A stretch of 64,000 nucleotides of DNA, taken from contig LSRY02000003.1 in assembly GCA_001643675.2 (NCBI GenBank), positions 186,001 to 250,000 on the forward strand. Reading direction: 5' to 3'. The translations under genes were made by a program, and so were the position numbers. Shown piece by piece: positions 32,376 through 44,555 of this stretch. Under the pieces are notes generated by a model, which had not been told where the DNA came from, made no database searches, and saw nothing but the letters and a program-made list of their open reading frames with translations. The DNA comes from Monocercomonoides exilis. Taxonomy: Eukaryota > Preaxostyla > Oxymonadida > Polymastigidae. Every line of letters starts with the position of its first letter. The stretch's first letter is position 1.

Positions 32376-35300
32376 ATGGAAAATAAAAATATTACTATTG
32401 ATGATTCAAATAACGCATACAAATGGATTCATAGCATATGCTCGGTTTACTTTGATTTAGATATTGGGCAAACAATCGAGTGGACAATCGGAAAGAGACT
32501 TACAAAACAGCAAAAGGCTCAATTGTATATTTATCCTTTCATTGTGAAACTCGCAGTTGAATGATAATTATTATTTCGTATTAAAACCGCTTTTTCTTTT
32601 TCTTTTTTAGAAATTCGTTTGCAATACCGGACACCTCGACAATCCGATTGCAAGACAGTGTGCATTTTTTTACTCTTTTTGGTAAATGTGAAGCAAAGGG
32701 CAGAGAACAGCATACACGGCTTTATGGAACAAGCCATTTTCGACAAGTGCCAGATGCACACATTAAGAGAGGATTTTATCAGAAAGCACTTGTTATTCTC
32801 TCTCATTTGCCACTTTTTTGTTTATTTGACAAAATCATCAGAATAGCCGGTGAAAAATTTCACGGAGAGAGAGCGAACATCGGAAATCAGATTTTTTGTG
32901 AAATTTCGAAATGGCCATCTCCATTTATTGATGAATTTTTGCGTCTTCAATTCTTTGACAATACGATTGTTGAGCACTTCCCTCAAAGAGAACGCATTCC
33001 ATCAGTATTTTTTGACGACTCTTTTCCAATTGAAACAGTAAGATCTGTGCCATTTCCGCAAGATTTGAAGAAAGCATTATTCGTTTGCCGTTCGTTTATT
33101 CGCTTATTTAATATTTTACATATTTTATTGAATGTGTCTGAAGATTGACGAAAATGAGGTGCATTTATCTCATCCTACCAATGATTATTTACAATCCAAA
33201 GAGCCAAGATGTGTTGACAACAAGAACGTAGAGACTCCCCAGAAACTAAAAAAAGGGATCTTCTCCACTTTTTCGAGACTATTCAGAAAAGAAAAAACAA
33301 AGCCTCGCAATCTCCATGAAAAGAATGGAAAGCAATCTTCTCCTCAAACATCCTCAAGCAAGGCATTGGCAGAGAGCGAAAACAAGCAGAATCCGCCTTC
33401 ACCCCCACCATCCATCGAGCTTCCTCGCCATTCGCAGACTGTGGACAGCCAATCGAGTGCATTGCCTTCTCTTTTCTTTCTTTCTGGCTCAACGCATTCT
33501 CATGCAATTTCTTCAAAAGTGAGACATTTACGCACAAGATCGACATCTGTGGGAAACACTACTGCATCTGATGGCAGTGGGAAAAGCACTTCTGAAAGCG
33601 CTTCATCATCATCAGCATCAACATGTCAATCATCACCTTCAGATTCTTCTTCTTCCTCGTTGTCATCTTCAATTTCTACTTCTTTGTCTCAAGTGAATAA
33701 TTCACCCTTGTCTTCCTTTTCTACCACTACAATTGCACCGTCTTTGCTTCTCTCGCACATCACTCGTGTTCCCCTCCCTTCAGTCATTTCGACACACACA
33801 CAAGACTTCTACAGGCACATCAATCCTTCTTTCTTCTTTCCTTCTTTTTTTGACATTCTCACCAATAATTCTGCCAGCTCTTCACAATCATCGTTACTTC
33901 ATTCATCATCTCCTTCATCGTCACCTTCATCATCTCCTTCATCATCTCCTTCATCATCTCCTTTATCATCATCTTCTTCTTCTTCTTCATTGCCATCACC
34001 TTCTTCCTCGAGCACTCCGCATTTCCTCACGCAAAGTGCCACGTCGCTCGATCTGTTCTCTCTCCTCTCCTCTTTTCTGCCTCATCTGCGCTTTCTGTGG
34101 CAGCTGGTTGTCACAAACAAGCCGCTCGTTGTGTTCTCCTCGTCGGCAGCGCTTTGCTCGCGTGTTGTTCTGTCGCTGCTGTGTTTGGCTGCCCCGCTGG
34201 CTGTGGAAGGCGAATGGTATCCGTTCTGGGCACTGGGAGAGGAGGAGGACATGGACGAGAGCGAGGACGAGGACGAGGAGGAGGAGGAGGAGGAAGAAGA
34301 AGAAAAAGAGGTGGTGGCGGTTGAGGCGAAGGTGGAGGAGGAAGAAAAAGAAGAGAAGGTCAAAGAAGATGAGGGGGGAAATGAGAAAGAAAATGTAAAA
34401 ATTATTAAAGATAACGATGAAAATATGATCGATGAAATGGATGAAACAGAGAAAGAAAAAGAAAAGACAGGAAAAACAGAAAGCACAAACATATCAGATA
34501 TTCAGAATCAGCCAGAAGCAGAAAACTCGAAAGAGGAAAATAGAGTTGAAAGAGAAGTTAGTCAGATGAATGGCACTTTCAATGCCGTTCAGGTTTCTGA
34601 TGCTCAACAAGACACAAAAGAAGAGAAGATTTCTTCTGATTCAATTCAAACAGAAAAATCAAAGCCATCTTTGTCTTCGTCGGATGAAGTGGCACTTCAT
34701 CTGATGGGAGAGAAAGAAAATGCAGACAAGAAAATCGATGATGCCCAAGAGGACACAACTGGCAGTTCTGAAGAAGAGAAGGAGAATAAGGAAAATCAGG
34801 AAAAGAACGAAAAGAATGAGAAAGGTGAGAAAGATGAAGGAATAAAAGAAGAAGAGATAAAAGCTGTTCAGACACCAATGACCAAAAATGATCACAAGAA
34901 GAAGAAGAAGAAGAAGAAGAGGCCTCTTCATTCGTCGAGGGAAAACACGTTTCCTCGTTTGTTTGGCACAACATCACTTTTGATAGTCAACATTCTGGAG
35001 AAAATGAATGAGAACTTGGCTTCTGTTTCTTCTTCTTCCACTTCTTCACCTTCATCTTCATCATCTTCTCCTTCTCTTTCCTCCTCCTCCTCCTCCTCCT
35101 CTTCCTCTTCTTCTTCTTCTTCCTCTTCTTCTTCTTCTCCATCATCTGATCCTTATTCCTTCCTCTTCATCGGCGACTGGCTGAACACTCCTTCTTCTGT
35201 CGAGTATTCTCTATTGGACCAACCTCCTTTCATCGTCCCTTCTCAAAAGACTCTTCAAAATTCCTCTTCTTCTTCTTCTGCCTCTTCTTCTCATCCATCA

Positions 35301-38300
35301 AACAGCTGGATAAATTTGCCAAGTATTTTAAGTGCTTATCTTTCAGAGCCACAGAAGCAGCATGTTGTGTCTGCTCCTCAGCCAATCTATCGGTTTTCTC
35401 CTCCTCCTCCTCCTCCTCCTCTTTCTTCTTCATCATCATCTTCTTCTTCCTCTTCTTCCACTTCATCCTCCTCCTCCTCTTCTCCTTCTTTGCCATCTTC
35501 ACCTTCTTCGTCTCCATCAAATTCACCTCATATTCCATCATCACAAACATCATTTCCGCTTCATCCCATTCCACCTGAGCCTCAACTGACATCTGAGCTT
35601 ATTCCAACAAAGAAACAGGTTGATGAAACAAACACAGATGAAAATAAAAATTCTTCTGTTGAGATTTCTTCATTTGATTTGTCAACTCCAGCCAAATCTT
35701 CATCTCCTTCTTCCTCTTCTTCTTCCTTTTCTTCCACTTCATCATCATCACCTTCTTCTTCTTCTTCTTCTTCTTTATCATCTGCTTTAGACACACCACA
35801 GCGCAATTCCATCTTTTCTCTTCTGAATGAAGCCAAAGAAACAAATGCATTTGTTCCATCTGAAGCAGACAGAGAAGAAATAAACAGAAATTTTGATTCA
35901 CCAAATGTTGATCAGTCTGCTGACGATAATGTGACCTTTTCGAATTCTGATGCTTCTTCTGACTCAAAAAGCAGTTCAAATCAGCAAAATGGAACGGAAG
36001 TGCAATCACAAAAAACAAATATTTCGGAGAAAATTTTAAGCGAATCCGAAATTATTGAGGCAAAAACAGAAGAAAAGAAAGAAACAGAACAAGAAACAAA
36101 TCGCACAAACGAAGCATCTGCTGATGATATTCCATCAACTTCACCAACTGCACCTTCATCTTCCTTCTCTTCCTCTTCTTCTCTTCCCCTCGTCTCTCTC
36201 TCTCCTCCTTCAAACCTCGTTCCTGTTCCGCCTCCGCCTCGCAAGCCGCTTGCAGCTCCATTTGCTTTGAAGTATCTTCTTCCTTCTTTTCCTCCTCTTT
36301 CTGTTCTTATCCCGCACATCCCATTGAGCTCACTGCATTCCATTCCCTTGTTTCTCTTCTCTCTTTCACACACTTTCTCCTCAGAGCTGAAGAAGGTTTC
36401 TTATCCCTCTTCACAATCATCCACGTCATCTTTGCCTTTATTGTCATCTCCATCATCATCATCATCTTCTTCTTCTTCTTCTTCCTCTTCTTCTCTTCCT
36501 CAGTTTTCATTCAAATCTTCATTCAATGAAGTCTCTTCGTTTGCTCCTTTCTCCTCACCCACACTCACAACCATCTTTCACAACACAGCTCCCTTTTTCG
36601 CTCAGCCAGCAAACGCATCTTCTCCTTCATCCTCTTCTTCTTCCTCTTCTTCATCTTCTCCTCTCTCTTTCTCTTCACCTCATCAATTATCACATTTCAC
36701 TCCTTCCTCTTCTCCTTCTCTTTCTCCATGTATTTCCTCCCCCTCTTTTCCCTCTCTTCCCTCTCCTCCTCTTCATTCTCTCCATCAGTCATGCTATCCC
36801 TGGTGCCAGGGCATCGCCTCCACACAGCAGATGCTCCTTCTCCCAGACATCTCTCTCCTCAACAGCATCAACCGCAGAATGAAGGCAGTCAGCAGAGAAT
36901 TGCAGCTGTGGAAGCAGAGTCAGCAGCAGAGTCAGCAGCAGAGGAAGGGAAATGAGTTTGTGTTGGTTGACGAGCAGATGCCTTCACCTTCGCCTTCATC
37001 TTTGTCTTCGCCTCTGCCTTCTGATGGAAAGAAAGAAGGAAACAGTCAAAGGAATGAAGAGCTGTCCAAACAGAACAATAACAACGAAGCTGCAGCAAAC
37101 ACATCATCAACACCGAAGTTGTCCTCATATTCTGTACCTTCAACTGATTTTTCTCTTTTAGAAGCCACAATCGAGTCAGTTTCTTTGGAAATTCGAAGAT
37201 CCTTTGAAAAACTCACCACCGCTTTTCTGGAGCCTTTCAATGCGTATTTTGCTTCGTCGCTTCCTGAACAGGTGTGCGAGAAGAGGAAAAGGAGGGAGTA
37301 TATGAAGAGCAATGGATTGCAGAGAAGGAAGCAAAAAGAATTAGAAAAAGAAAAAGAAAAAAGTAAAATTGATAAGGATGATGCAGTCGAACGTGAAGAG
37401 GAAACTGCTTCTTCTTCTGCTTCTTCTGTTTCAACAACAACTTTTGATTCGAATTCTGATGATTATGATGATGATGATATTGACAACAGTGAAGAAGAAA
37501 GAGAAGGTGCCAAAGAAGTGAACAGAGCCAAAAAAGGAATAAACAAGCAAGACACAACATATGCTGCATATCCCTTTTCTGAGCCGTCTCCTCTCCTTCC
37601 ATTTGACAAGCAGGTGTTTCTCTCTTTTCTGTCGCGTCATTCTGATCTTGTGGATGTTCCGTGTGCCTCCAAAGAAGACATGTTAGAGTTGTATTCGCAG
37701 TTCATTGACAGCGACAACTTTGCTGGCTGGCTGAAAAGGAGGACAGCTTTGAGGGATGCAGAGATTGAGCTGATGAATGAGCAGAGCAGGATACGATGGC
37801 TGATGGATGTGGAGAGGAGGAAGGAGAGAAGGGAGAGAAGGGAGAGGAAAGAGAGGAAAGAAAATAAAAAGAGGAGCACAATGAAGAATGACGAAGATAC
37901 TGGAAATGATGAAAAGAAAGAGGAGGCTGATTGTGCAAAGAGCAAAGAAAACCAAAAGAGAAAAGAGAGAAAAATCAAAAAGCAGATTAAAGAATTGCAG
38001 ATAGCACACGACTGGCTGTGTGATCGTGTTCAGAATGAGATGAAGATTAAGCAATTTGAAGAGAAATTGTTGTTGATGAGCAAAGACGATGACGAATCGA
38101 AAGCATCGCCAAAAGAAGGAGAAGCAGCTGCTGTTATGACAAGTAGCGTGAATGACTGTTCGGCAACCGCCGGAAAGAGTGATGGTGGTGTGATGGAAAA
38201 GCTTAAGAAATTGGGTCTGCTGTTCCGTTCGCCTCTTCAGCAGCTGTCTTCGTTTGGTCCGACACTTCCATATAACTCCTCATCAAGTGGGCCTTTTTCA

Positions 38301-38516
38301 TTTGTGGATTCTGAACAAATGGAGAGAAAACATAAGTTAGTGAAGCTTTTGAATTCAAAGAAAATTGCTTCTGAATTGTTAAGTTTGCCTCGCGTTCCAC
38401 CACGTTCTTCTCTTATTAGTTGGAATTCAAGAGATGAGTCTATTTCAATTTGGAAAGAGCAAATCAGCATGTTACACAAAGAAATTGAACGATTGAAAAG
38501 AATGTTGCATTGCTAA
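32376..38516 (+). CDS. DENND6-like Rab guanine-nucleotide exchange factor
   Basis: Exons 32376-32524, 32611-33082 and 33144-38516 give 1997 residues, about three times the ~600 of animal DENND6. Conserved pieces appear in family order: WIHSICSVYFDLDIGQ (~15-30); RLYGTSHFRQVPD and IKRGFYQKALVILSHLP (first DENN part); FLWQLVVTNKPLVVFS (~524); a Ser-aligned SVSLEIRRSFEKLT with EPFNAYFASSLP; and SDNFAGWLKRRTALRDAE (~1730). Between them lie huge insertions: poly-Ser, acidic and Lys/Glu tracts. In animals DENND6 activates Rab14 in endosomal recycling. Both introns restore homology exactly. The frame ends at TAA, with TGA two codons later (38520-38522). SRP receptor alpha follows 150 bp downstream on the same strand. 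Confidence 0.85.
32525..32610 (+). other. DENND6 intron 1
   Basis: 86 bp, donor GTATAT, acceptor TTTTTTAG. It joins KQQKAQ-L to NSFAIPDTS, matching the family spacing. Confidence 0.8.
33083..33143 (+). other. DENND6 intron 2
   Basis: 61 bp, donor GTTTGC, acceptor CTGAAG, phase 0. It is the only GT/AG pair near here that connects the two frames; the flanks are not conserved. Confidence 0.6.
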
Positions 38517-38665
38517 TTTTGAATATATATATATTATATTTAAAGATTTTTTGTTTGCATTTTTTTTAAAAGATTAAATTTTCGAAAGACTATCCCTTTT
38601 TACAGACTAATTAAAAAATTTATCATGTCAAATTTTCAAATCGATCAAACCCTTTGACTGAATTA

Positions 38666-40900
38666 ATGATCGATTTCTTCTCAATATTTACTCGTTCAGG
38701 GCTTGTGCTTTGGTCAACAAATACAGCCCTTAAACAGCAATTAATACCATCTATTAATGCATTAATCCGTACTGTTATTTTGGAAGAAAAAAAAAGCGAA
38801 CGCTCGTTTATCCATGATCAACATGCCTTGCATTGGACTTTTGCAAATGACTTAGAACTTGTTTTTGTAGCTGTTTACCAGCAATTTCTTGTCTTGCCAT
38901 ATATTGAAGCGCTCCTTAAAGATACTAAGGATGCATTTGTTCGAAGATTAGGCGGTCGATTACCTTCATTTCTTCCATTATTCGATTTCACACAAGATTT
39001 TGACGACATCATGACGAAATATGCATCAATGGGATCAGTTTGTGAACTTTTTCACGATGTTTTTATTTATATTTATTTTCTTATGTGAATTATTTAGATT
39101 TCCTCAATTTCTTCCTCCATGCAGCCATCTCCTTCTCACAGCCCAACTCCGAAAATTAAATTACGGTCATCAAGCAAAGTGGAAGATTCTTCGCCATCAT
39201 TAGCTTTGCAAGAAAGCTCACAGGAAGAATTAACAAGTTCTGGTGAAGAGTCTGAGTCGCAATCTGGCAGAAGACGAAGCACAAGAAAAACTCCGTTGGC
39301 GCTTCGTTCTCGGACCATCATGCCTTCGGGACCCAAAAAATTTGTGAAAAAAACACCAAGAGATTTTTCTTCATTAACAAAGAAAAATGCAAGAAAGTGG
39401 GATGGGCAGGTATCTGCTTCTGATTTAGAGGAGTTTGATCTCGCTAAAAAGTCTGGCTATACACCTTCGGAGGCAGCAATGCGGGAAGCAGAAGAGATGA
39501 GAGCAGCACTTCAATCTGGAGATGCAAAGATTGATTTGGACGACTGGCCTCAAGAAGATCTATCAGACACAGATTTGTCTGGCACAGAAGCAACTGATGA
39601 TGGAGACGAAGAGGCTGATGAGGAGAATGATGATGAAGGCATGGCAGGTGGGCTCGCTGCTGCTGCTCCAAAGAAAAAGAAGAGAACGGGAAGAAAGAAG
39701 TCCAAGAAGAAGCAAGCCGAAGAGGCTGCTTCATCTTCTTCATCTAGCTCTTCTTCATCTTCATCTGGCTCTTCACGTAAAAGCACTTCCACAGCACCGA
39801 AAAAGAAGCGAGGACTGCTCGGAATGTTTTCCTTTACTGATCAAGTTGTATGCTTTATGTGAAAAAAATGACATTTTGTTATTGATTTCAAAAAAAATTT
39901 TTTTTCATGAATTTTCAATTAGATATATTTTCTAAAAGCATTTTTTTAATTTATAATTCAAATTAATAATCCTTTCTCCTCAAATTTATATTCCAACAAA
40001 CTCATTCAGATAACAAAAGAGTCACTTGATCCGGTGATGACTCGCTTCCATGAAGCATTGATCCACAAAAACGTTGCTGCAGATATAGCGTTGAAGCTTT
40101 GCGATTCTGTGTCCACATCCTTGGAAGGGAAAAAAGCAGGAGGAATTCTATCTACTTCTTTGATGTCGATGATCCGCACTTCGATGGAAGAGTCAATTCG
40201 TCAAATTTTGACTCCCAAGAAAAACCTCGATGTACTGCACATGCTGAGAAAGCAGAACGAAGAAGAGCACAGCCCATTTGTGATTGTGTTCTGTGGAGTG
40301 AATGGCGTTGGAAAGTCAACAAATCTCTCTAAAGTTGCGTTCTGGTTGAAGCAAAATGGAGTTAAGGTGATGATAGCCGCATGTGATACGTTCCGTTCGG
40401 GGGCAGTTGAGCAGCTTGCGGTTCATTCGAGAAATCTCGATATATTCTTGTTTGATAGCGGATATGGAAAAGATCCATCGGGTGTGTGCTCAGCAGCTGT
40501 CAGTTATGCAAAAGCTAATGGCTATGAGTGCGTGCTTGTTGATACAGCAGGAAGGATGCAAGAGAACGAGCAACTGATGCGCGCGTTGACAAAGTTAATT
40601 TACGTGAACAATCCAAATCTTGTTCTGTTTGTAGGAGAAGCACTGGTAGGAAATGATGGAGTTGATCAACTTGTGACATTCAACACAAAGCTGCTTGAGG
40701 GATGCCGCGGACAAGGAAAGGCACGCGAAATTGATGGTATTCTTCTTACAAAGTTTGATGCAATTGATGATAAAGTTGGTGCAGCATTATCAATGGTGTA
40801 TTCTACAGGAATTCCAATATTATTTGTTGGAACAGGACAATTCTATACTGATCTTAAAAGACTTAACGTAACTGCAGTGGTAAATGCTTTATTGAGCTGA
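38666..40900 (+). CDS. SRPRA: Signal recognition particle receptor subunit alpha
   Basis: Three exons (38666-39037, 39125-39847, 40010-40900) give about 661 residues, near the usual ~640. The start MIDFFSIFTRSGLVLW matches the family N-terminus. The SRX domain (1-~124) binds SRP receptor beta at the ER membrane. A charged linker (125-~360) has Ser and Lys repeats. The NG GTPase domain follows: KNVAADIA, P-loop GVNGVGKST (461-469), DTFRSGAVEQL, DTAGRMQ, GEALVGNDGVDQL, TKFD and closing GTGQFYTDL. It pairs with SRP54 to deliver ribosomes to the translocon, so it serves all secreted and membrane proteins, including the large surface family here. The acceptor of intron 1 could also be 39097, adding nine Ser-rich residues. 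Stop TGA. Confidence 0.95.
39038..39124 (+). other. SRPRA intron 1
   Basis: 87 bp, donor GTTTGT, acceptor ATGCAG; an alternative AG at 39096-39097 is also in phase. Confidence 0.7.
39848..40009 (+). other. SRPRA intron 2
   Basis: 162 bp, donor GTATGC (GTTGTA three bases upstream is also in phase), acceptor ATTCAG. It joins the GLLGMFSFTDQ linker to ITKESLDPVM at the start of the N domain. Confidence 0.75.
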
Positions 40901-41451
40901 AGTTTGAATGGGAGATATATTAATGGCTAATTATTCGAAACTTTATTTCTTGGTGGGTCTTTGATTTTGTTGTGCTTGGTTGTTTTCGTTTCAATTGTTT
41001 CATTTCATTTTATTTTTGCATACAAAAATAATTCTCACAACGAGCGGAGAAATTTCGAAAAGAATTTTAGCATTACTATTTTCGAAATGAATAAATTTGT
41101 GGATTTTGTTGAACGTACATAAACATGAAAATATTATTTCAAAATCAGGAAGATGAATGTTAATTGCATTGACTATTATTCTTTAAAACAAAATAGTTAT
41201 CTCAAATTTATAATTTCCGCTTTTAACCCCAAAGGAATTTATCTTTTTGCTTTCTTTCCTTTTTTCAAAATTATATTGGGTGATTATTTCTAAAATGGGA
41301 CAAAATTCTTGCTTTAATGAAAAAAACTAAGATTTGTTCCAAACTTTTTTCACTTTCATATCATTACAACTCAAACATTCTCATACAAAAATGTTTGGAA
41401 AAATTATAAAAATGAGAAATTTATTTGTAAGCTCTGAATGGAACAAAATTC
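40901..41451. other. Intergenic after SRPRA
   Basis: About 550 bp, AT-rich. Nothing recognised. Confidence 0.4.
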
Positions 41452-41815
41452 ATACAGATATCGCATAAAATACCGGATAAGATCGTTTTCTCAATAATTG
41501 CAAGAGGAATAATTCTGATAATTTTCCTCTAAATATATCTCATCAATACAAACTCACGTGACATACAGGACTTTCTTAACAGCTTCATTTGTGCTCAGAA
41601 AAAATAATTGTTTTAATCTCGGATAAACTCAAAATCATATTTTTCTTTGATTTGAATTATATATTTTTCTGAGCACAATTGAGGTAATTTTGGAAGTGTT
41701 GTTTAACAAATAAATTTGCATTAATGAGATGTATTTTGAGGAAAATTATCAGAATTATTCCTCTTGCAGTTATTGAGAAAACGATCTTGTCCGGTATTTT
41801 TTGCGATATCTGTAT
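41452..41815. repeat. Foldback repeat with 96-bp arms
   Basis: Arms at about 41452-41547 and 41720-41815 are inverted copies (ATACAGATATCGCA ... TGCGATATCTGTAT, and GGAATAATTCTGATAATTTTCCTC inside, here abbreviated to its first half in comparison). A second short inverted pair, GTGCTCAGAAAAA / TTTTTCTGAGCAC, lies within the spacer. Non-autonomous element or hairpin; no coding content. Confidence 0.85.
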
Positions 41816-41985
41816 AACAAAAAAAATTTCTTCCCAAATCATATATTTTTTCGGGGAATGGACAATTTTTTTGTTTTCTTTTGTTTGCAAAAGAATTTTC
41901 AAAAAATTGTTTCATGCTCCAAAATTATTGTCTTTCAAATTCATGTTGACATTGAAAGACAGAGAAGGACATTTATGTTTAAAAT

Positions 41986-42065
41986 TGTGTGAGTTATTTA
42001 TCATATCCCCTTTTTTAATCGAAACCATTAAAATCTGGCTCTCCAGATCACTATTTGAAAAAATA
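41986..42065. repeat. Dispersed repeat, second copy inverted at 57836-57918
   Basis: The GTGTGAGTTATTT block, then TCATATCC and CTGGCTCTCCAGA, is shared with the reverse complement of 57836-57918 next to the pogo element. The following bases (to about 42120) also resemble 47530-47600. It is probably a piece of an old transposon end. Confidence 0.65.
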
Positions 42066-42454
42066 AATACCATCGTTCAGAAACCCGGGAATCTTTCAAA
42101 AACCCGGATTTCAAAAATAAATGAAATCTGATTATCTTTTTCAAAAGCGTTTTCAACTAAATATTTATTCACCGTTCTGTATTGGCATTAATTTTACATT
42201 CAAATAAAGATCATTTTTCGCAAAAAATTCAATTCGCCTTGTTGAAAAAACCAATTTGATCTTTTGCTTATTTCTCCATAAGAAATCAAAAAAATAAATA
42301 CCAGCAATTTCGTGAAGAGCTGTTATTGTTCAATGAATTCTGTACAATTGCATTATTTGTTACACATACAAAAAATCAATTTTTATTATCACGTTTATTC
42401 AATCACGATCAAATGATAAACCTATATTAATGACTATTGCAAAAGAATGATCGT

Positions 42455-43140
42455 TTCCTGAGTTGAGAAAGGCACTTTCCACATCTGGAATTAGGCGACT
42501 GAAAACAATTTCACAAAAAATATTCGAACTTCGAAAAGATCAATTGATAACAATGAAAGTCGCTGTCGATTCTGGCACAATTTCGAATAGTTCATGGGAC
42601 AGAGGAATAGCTGGAGAAAAGCAAAAAATCCCTTCCGGAGTGAACGGAAGACCGCCAATTATGATACAAGATTTCATAGAAAAAATCAAGAATCAAGTTA
42701 TTGTTCTTTTTTCATAATGTTAAACAATTAGAGTAAAGTACGTGCACAAAATGGTTTTTGTTATTTTTTTATCAAGGAAAATGATTATTTTTGTAGTTTT
42801 TAGACTGTGGAGCATCTTGGGCAATCATTGCATGACGAAGAAGTGATTAAAATACCAGGTTTAACTTCAGCGAATTAAGCAATTCAAAGAAGCAATGTTT
42901 TGAAATTGGCTGTCTCAAAGGAATTGGACAATCCAAAATTATCTTCCCAATCTTTTGATTCTGTGAGAAATTGGTTTGATGAACTTTCACAAATTGTGAA
43001 TGAGAAAGAAATAGCCGTATCAGCCATCTTAAATTTCGATGAAATTTCACTTCATCAATGTGAGGATCCTTTCAAACAAGTGGGTTTTTCTTAATGAAAA
43101 ATCGCAAATGTTTAATTTTCAAATAAATCAAAGTGTAAAT
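42455..43140 (+). pseudogene. Relic of a DDE transposase
   Basis: Disconnected frames at 42463-42717 (helix-turn-helix-like, ending SGVNGRPPIM) and 42900-43094 (AVSAILNFDEISLHQ) look like the DNA-binding and first-Asp parts of a pogo/Tc1-type DDE transposase. The frames are separated by stops, and no second or third catalytic Asp is found. Element ends are not identified. Confidence 0.5.
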
Positions 43141-44555
43141 ATTTTGCTTTGGCCTTTGCGACAAGCCGACTTGTTTAAATGGTTTCAACATGACGACCGA
43201 CATGTGATGTATTTTTTTTATAGATAAGATATATTTTTATTCAATCACAATAAAAAATAAATATTTGAACAATTGATTGTCTGACATTTTTCAAACTTTG
43301 AAAAGAATAAACAACGATTGCATTTATTTAAAAAAGCTATAATGAGTTATTTAATGGGTTTTCGACAGATCAACTTGACAAAGATCTGTTCCGATCTGTC
43401 TGGATCATTCGGATCTCAAGATCTGACGTATCGTGTCGATAATAAATGTGCGAAATGGATGATGGTTTTGTTTCTGAATTTCCAGCTGAATTAAGAAGCT
43501 GCTTATCTTTTTCACAAATGGTTTCTCAAACATTGATTTTCTTTTGAATTCTTTCAAATTAATAAAATTAATGTGTTCATGCAAAGAAAAAAGCGTTTTC
43601 AGATAAAATTTTTGAATAAAAAGAAAAAGGATGTTCATTTGTCTCTTTGATATGCACTAAATTCACAAACAACGAAAAATGTTTGTTTTTCAAATTTTTA
43701 TTTAAAATTTTAAATTCAATGAAAAAATTTGCATAATTTTTAAGATTATTTTCACACCAACAGCACAAAAGAAGAAATTGGTAATATCCATTTTGAAGTT
43801 AACAACAACACCCTCTGGAGGCATAGGTCTATTTTGTTCCAGTTTAAAAATATGGGTGAAAATATTTCACTTCAGGCATTTTCATAGCAAAATTATGCAC
43901 TTTTCAATAACTTTTTGAGATCAAAAAACATAATAAAAATGGGTTCATCTTTTGAAATACTTTTAAAGTCACAAAACATTTTGTTTCAGCATCAATGAAG
44001 TTTGTATTCGGATATGACAAATCATTTGATTATGAAATCTGATAAAGTTGATAAAGTTATGAGAGAAGCAATTTTTCTATGCCTTGTGCAAAAAAAGCTT
44101 GAAAGTCCGTATTTTTCCCCATATATTTTTAAATATTTATATTTGCATATTATTAATTCTCAAAATTATTGAAAACAAACTGCTGATGGAAAAAGTCGAA
44201 ATTCTTCCATCAAAAAATAAGAATTTCTAATTTAATTTTCCCCATAATTTTTTCCTTCGGATCTTGAAGAATTAAAAATTCAATTTGTTTTCTTTTTCAT
44301 GGACAAATAAATAATTTAATGATCCAATTATCGAATAAATTAAGTGTGCAATATTTTAATTTACGGATATTTAGTCACATTTTTTTGTAAATTACATTTC
44401 AACAGAATAAGTGCATTTAGGAATTATTCGCTAATTCATAACAAATGCATGTTTCTGTGCATGCAACAGTAATTACATATAAATGAACAAATATGTTGTT
44501 GATGCTCATTTGATATAATTGATAAATGGAATATTAACGTTTATTCTTTCAAATA
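43141..44555. other. AT-rich intergenic region
   Basis: About 1.4 kb. Short frames only; nothing can be supported. Confidence 0.4.

Noticed and set aside
32531-32806. Minus-strand frame across DENND6 exon 2
   Set aside because: Antisense of a conserved exon; no independent support.
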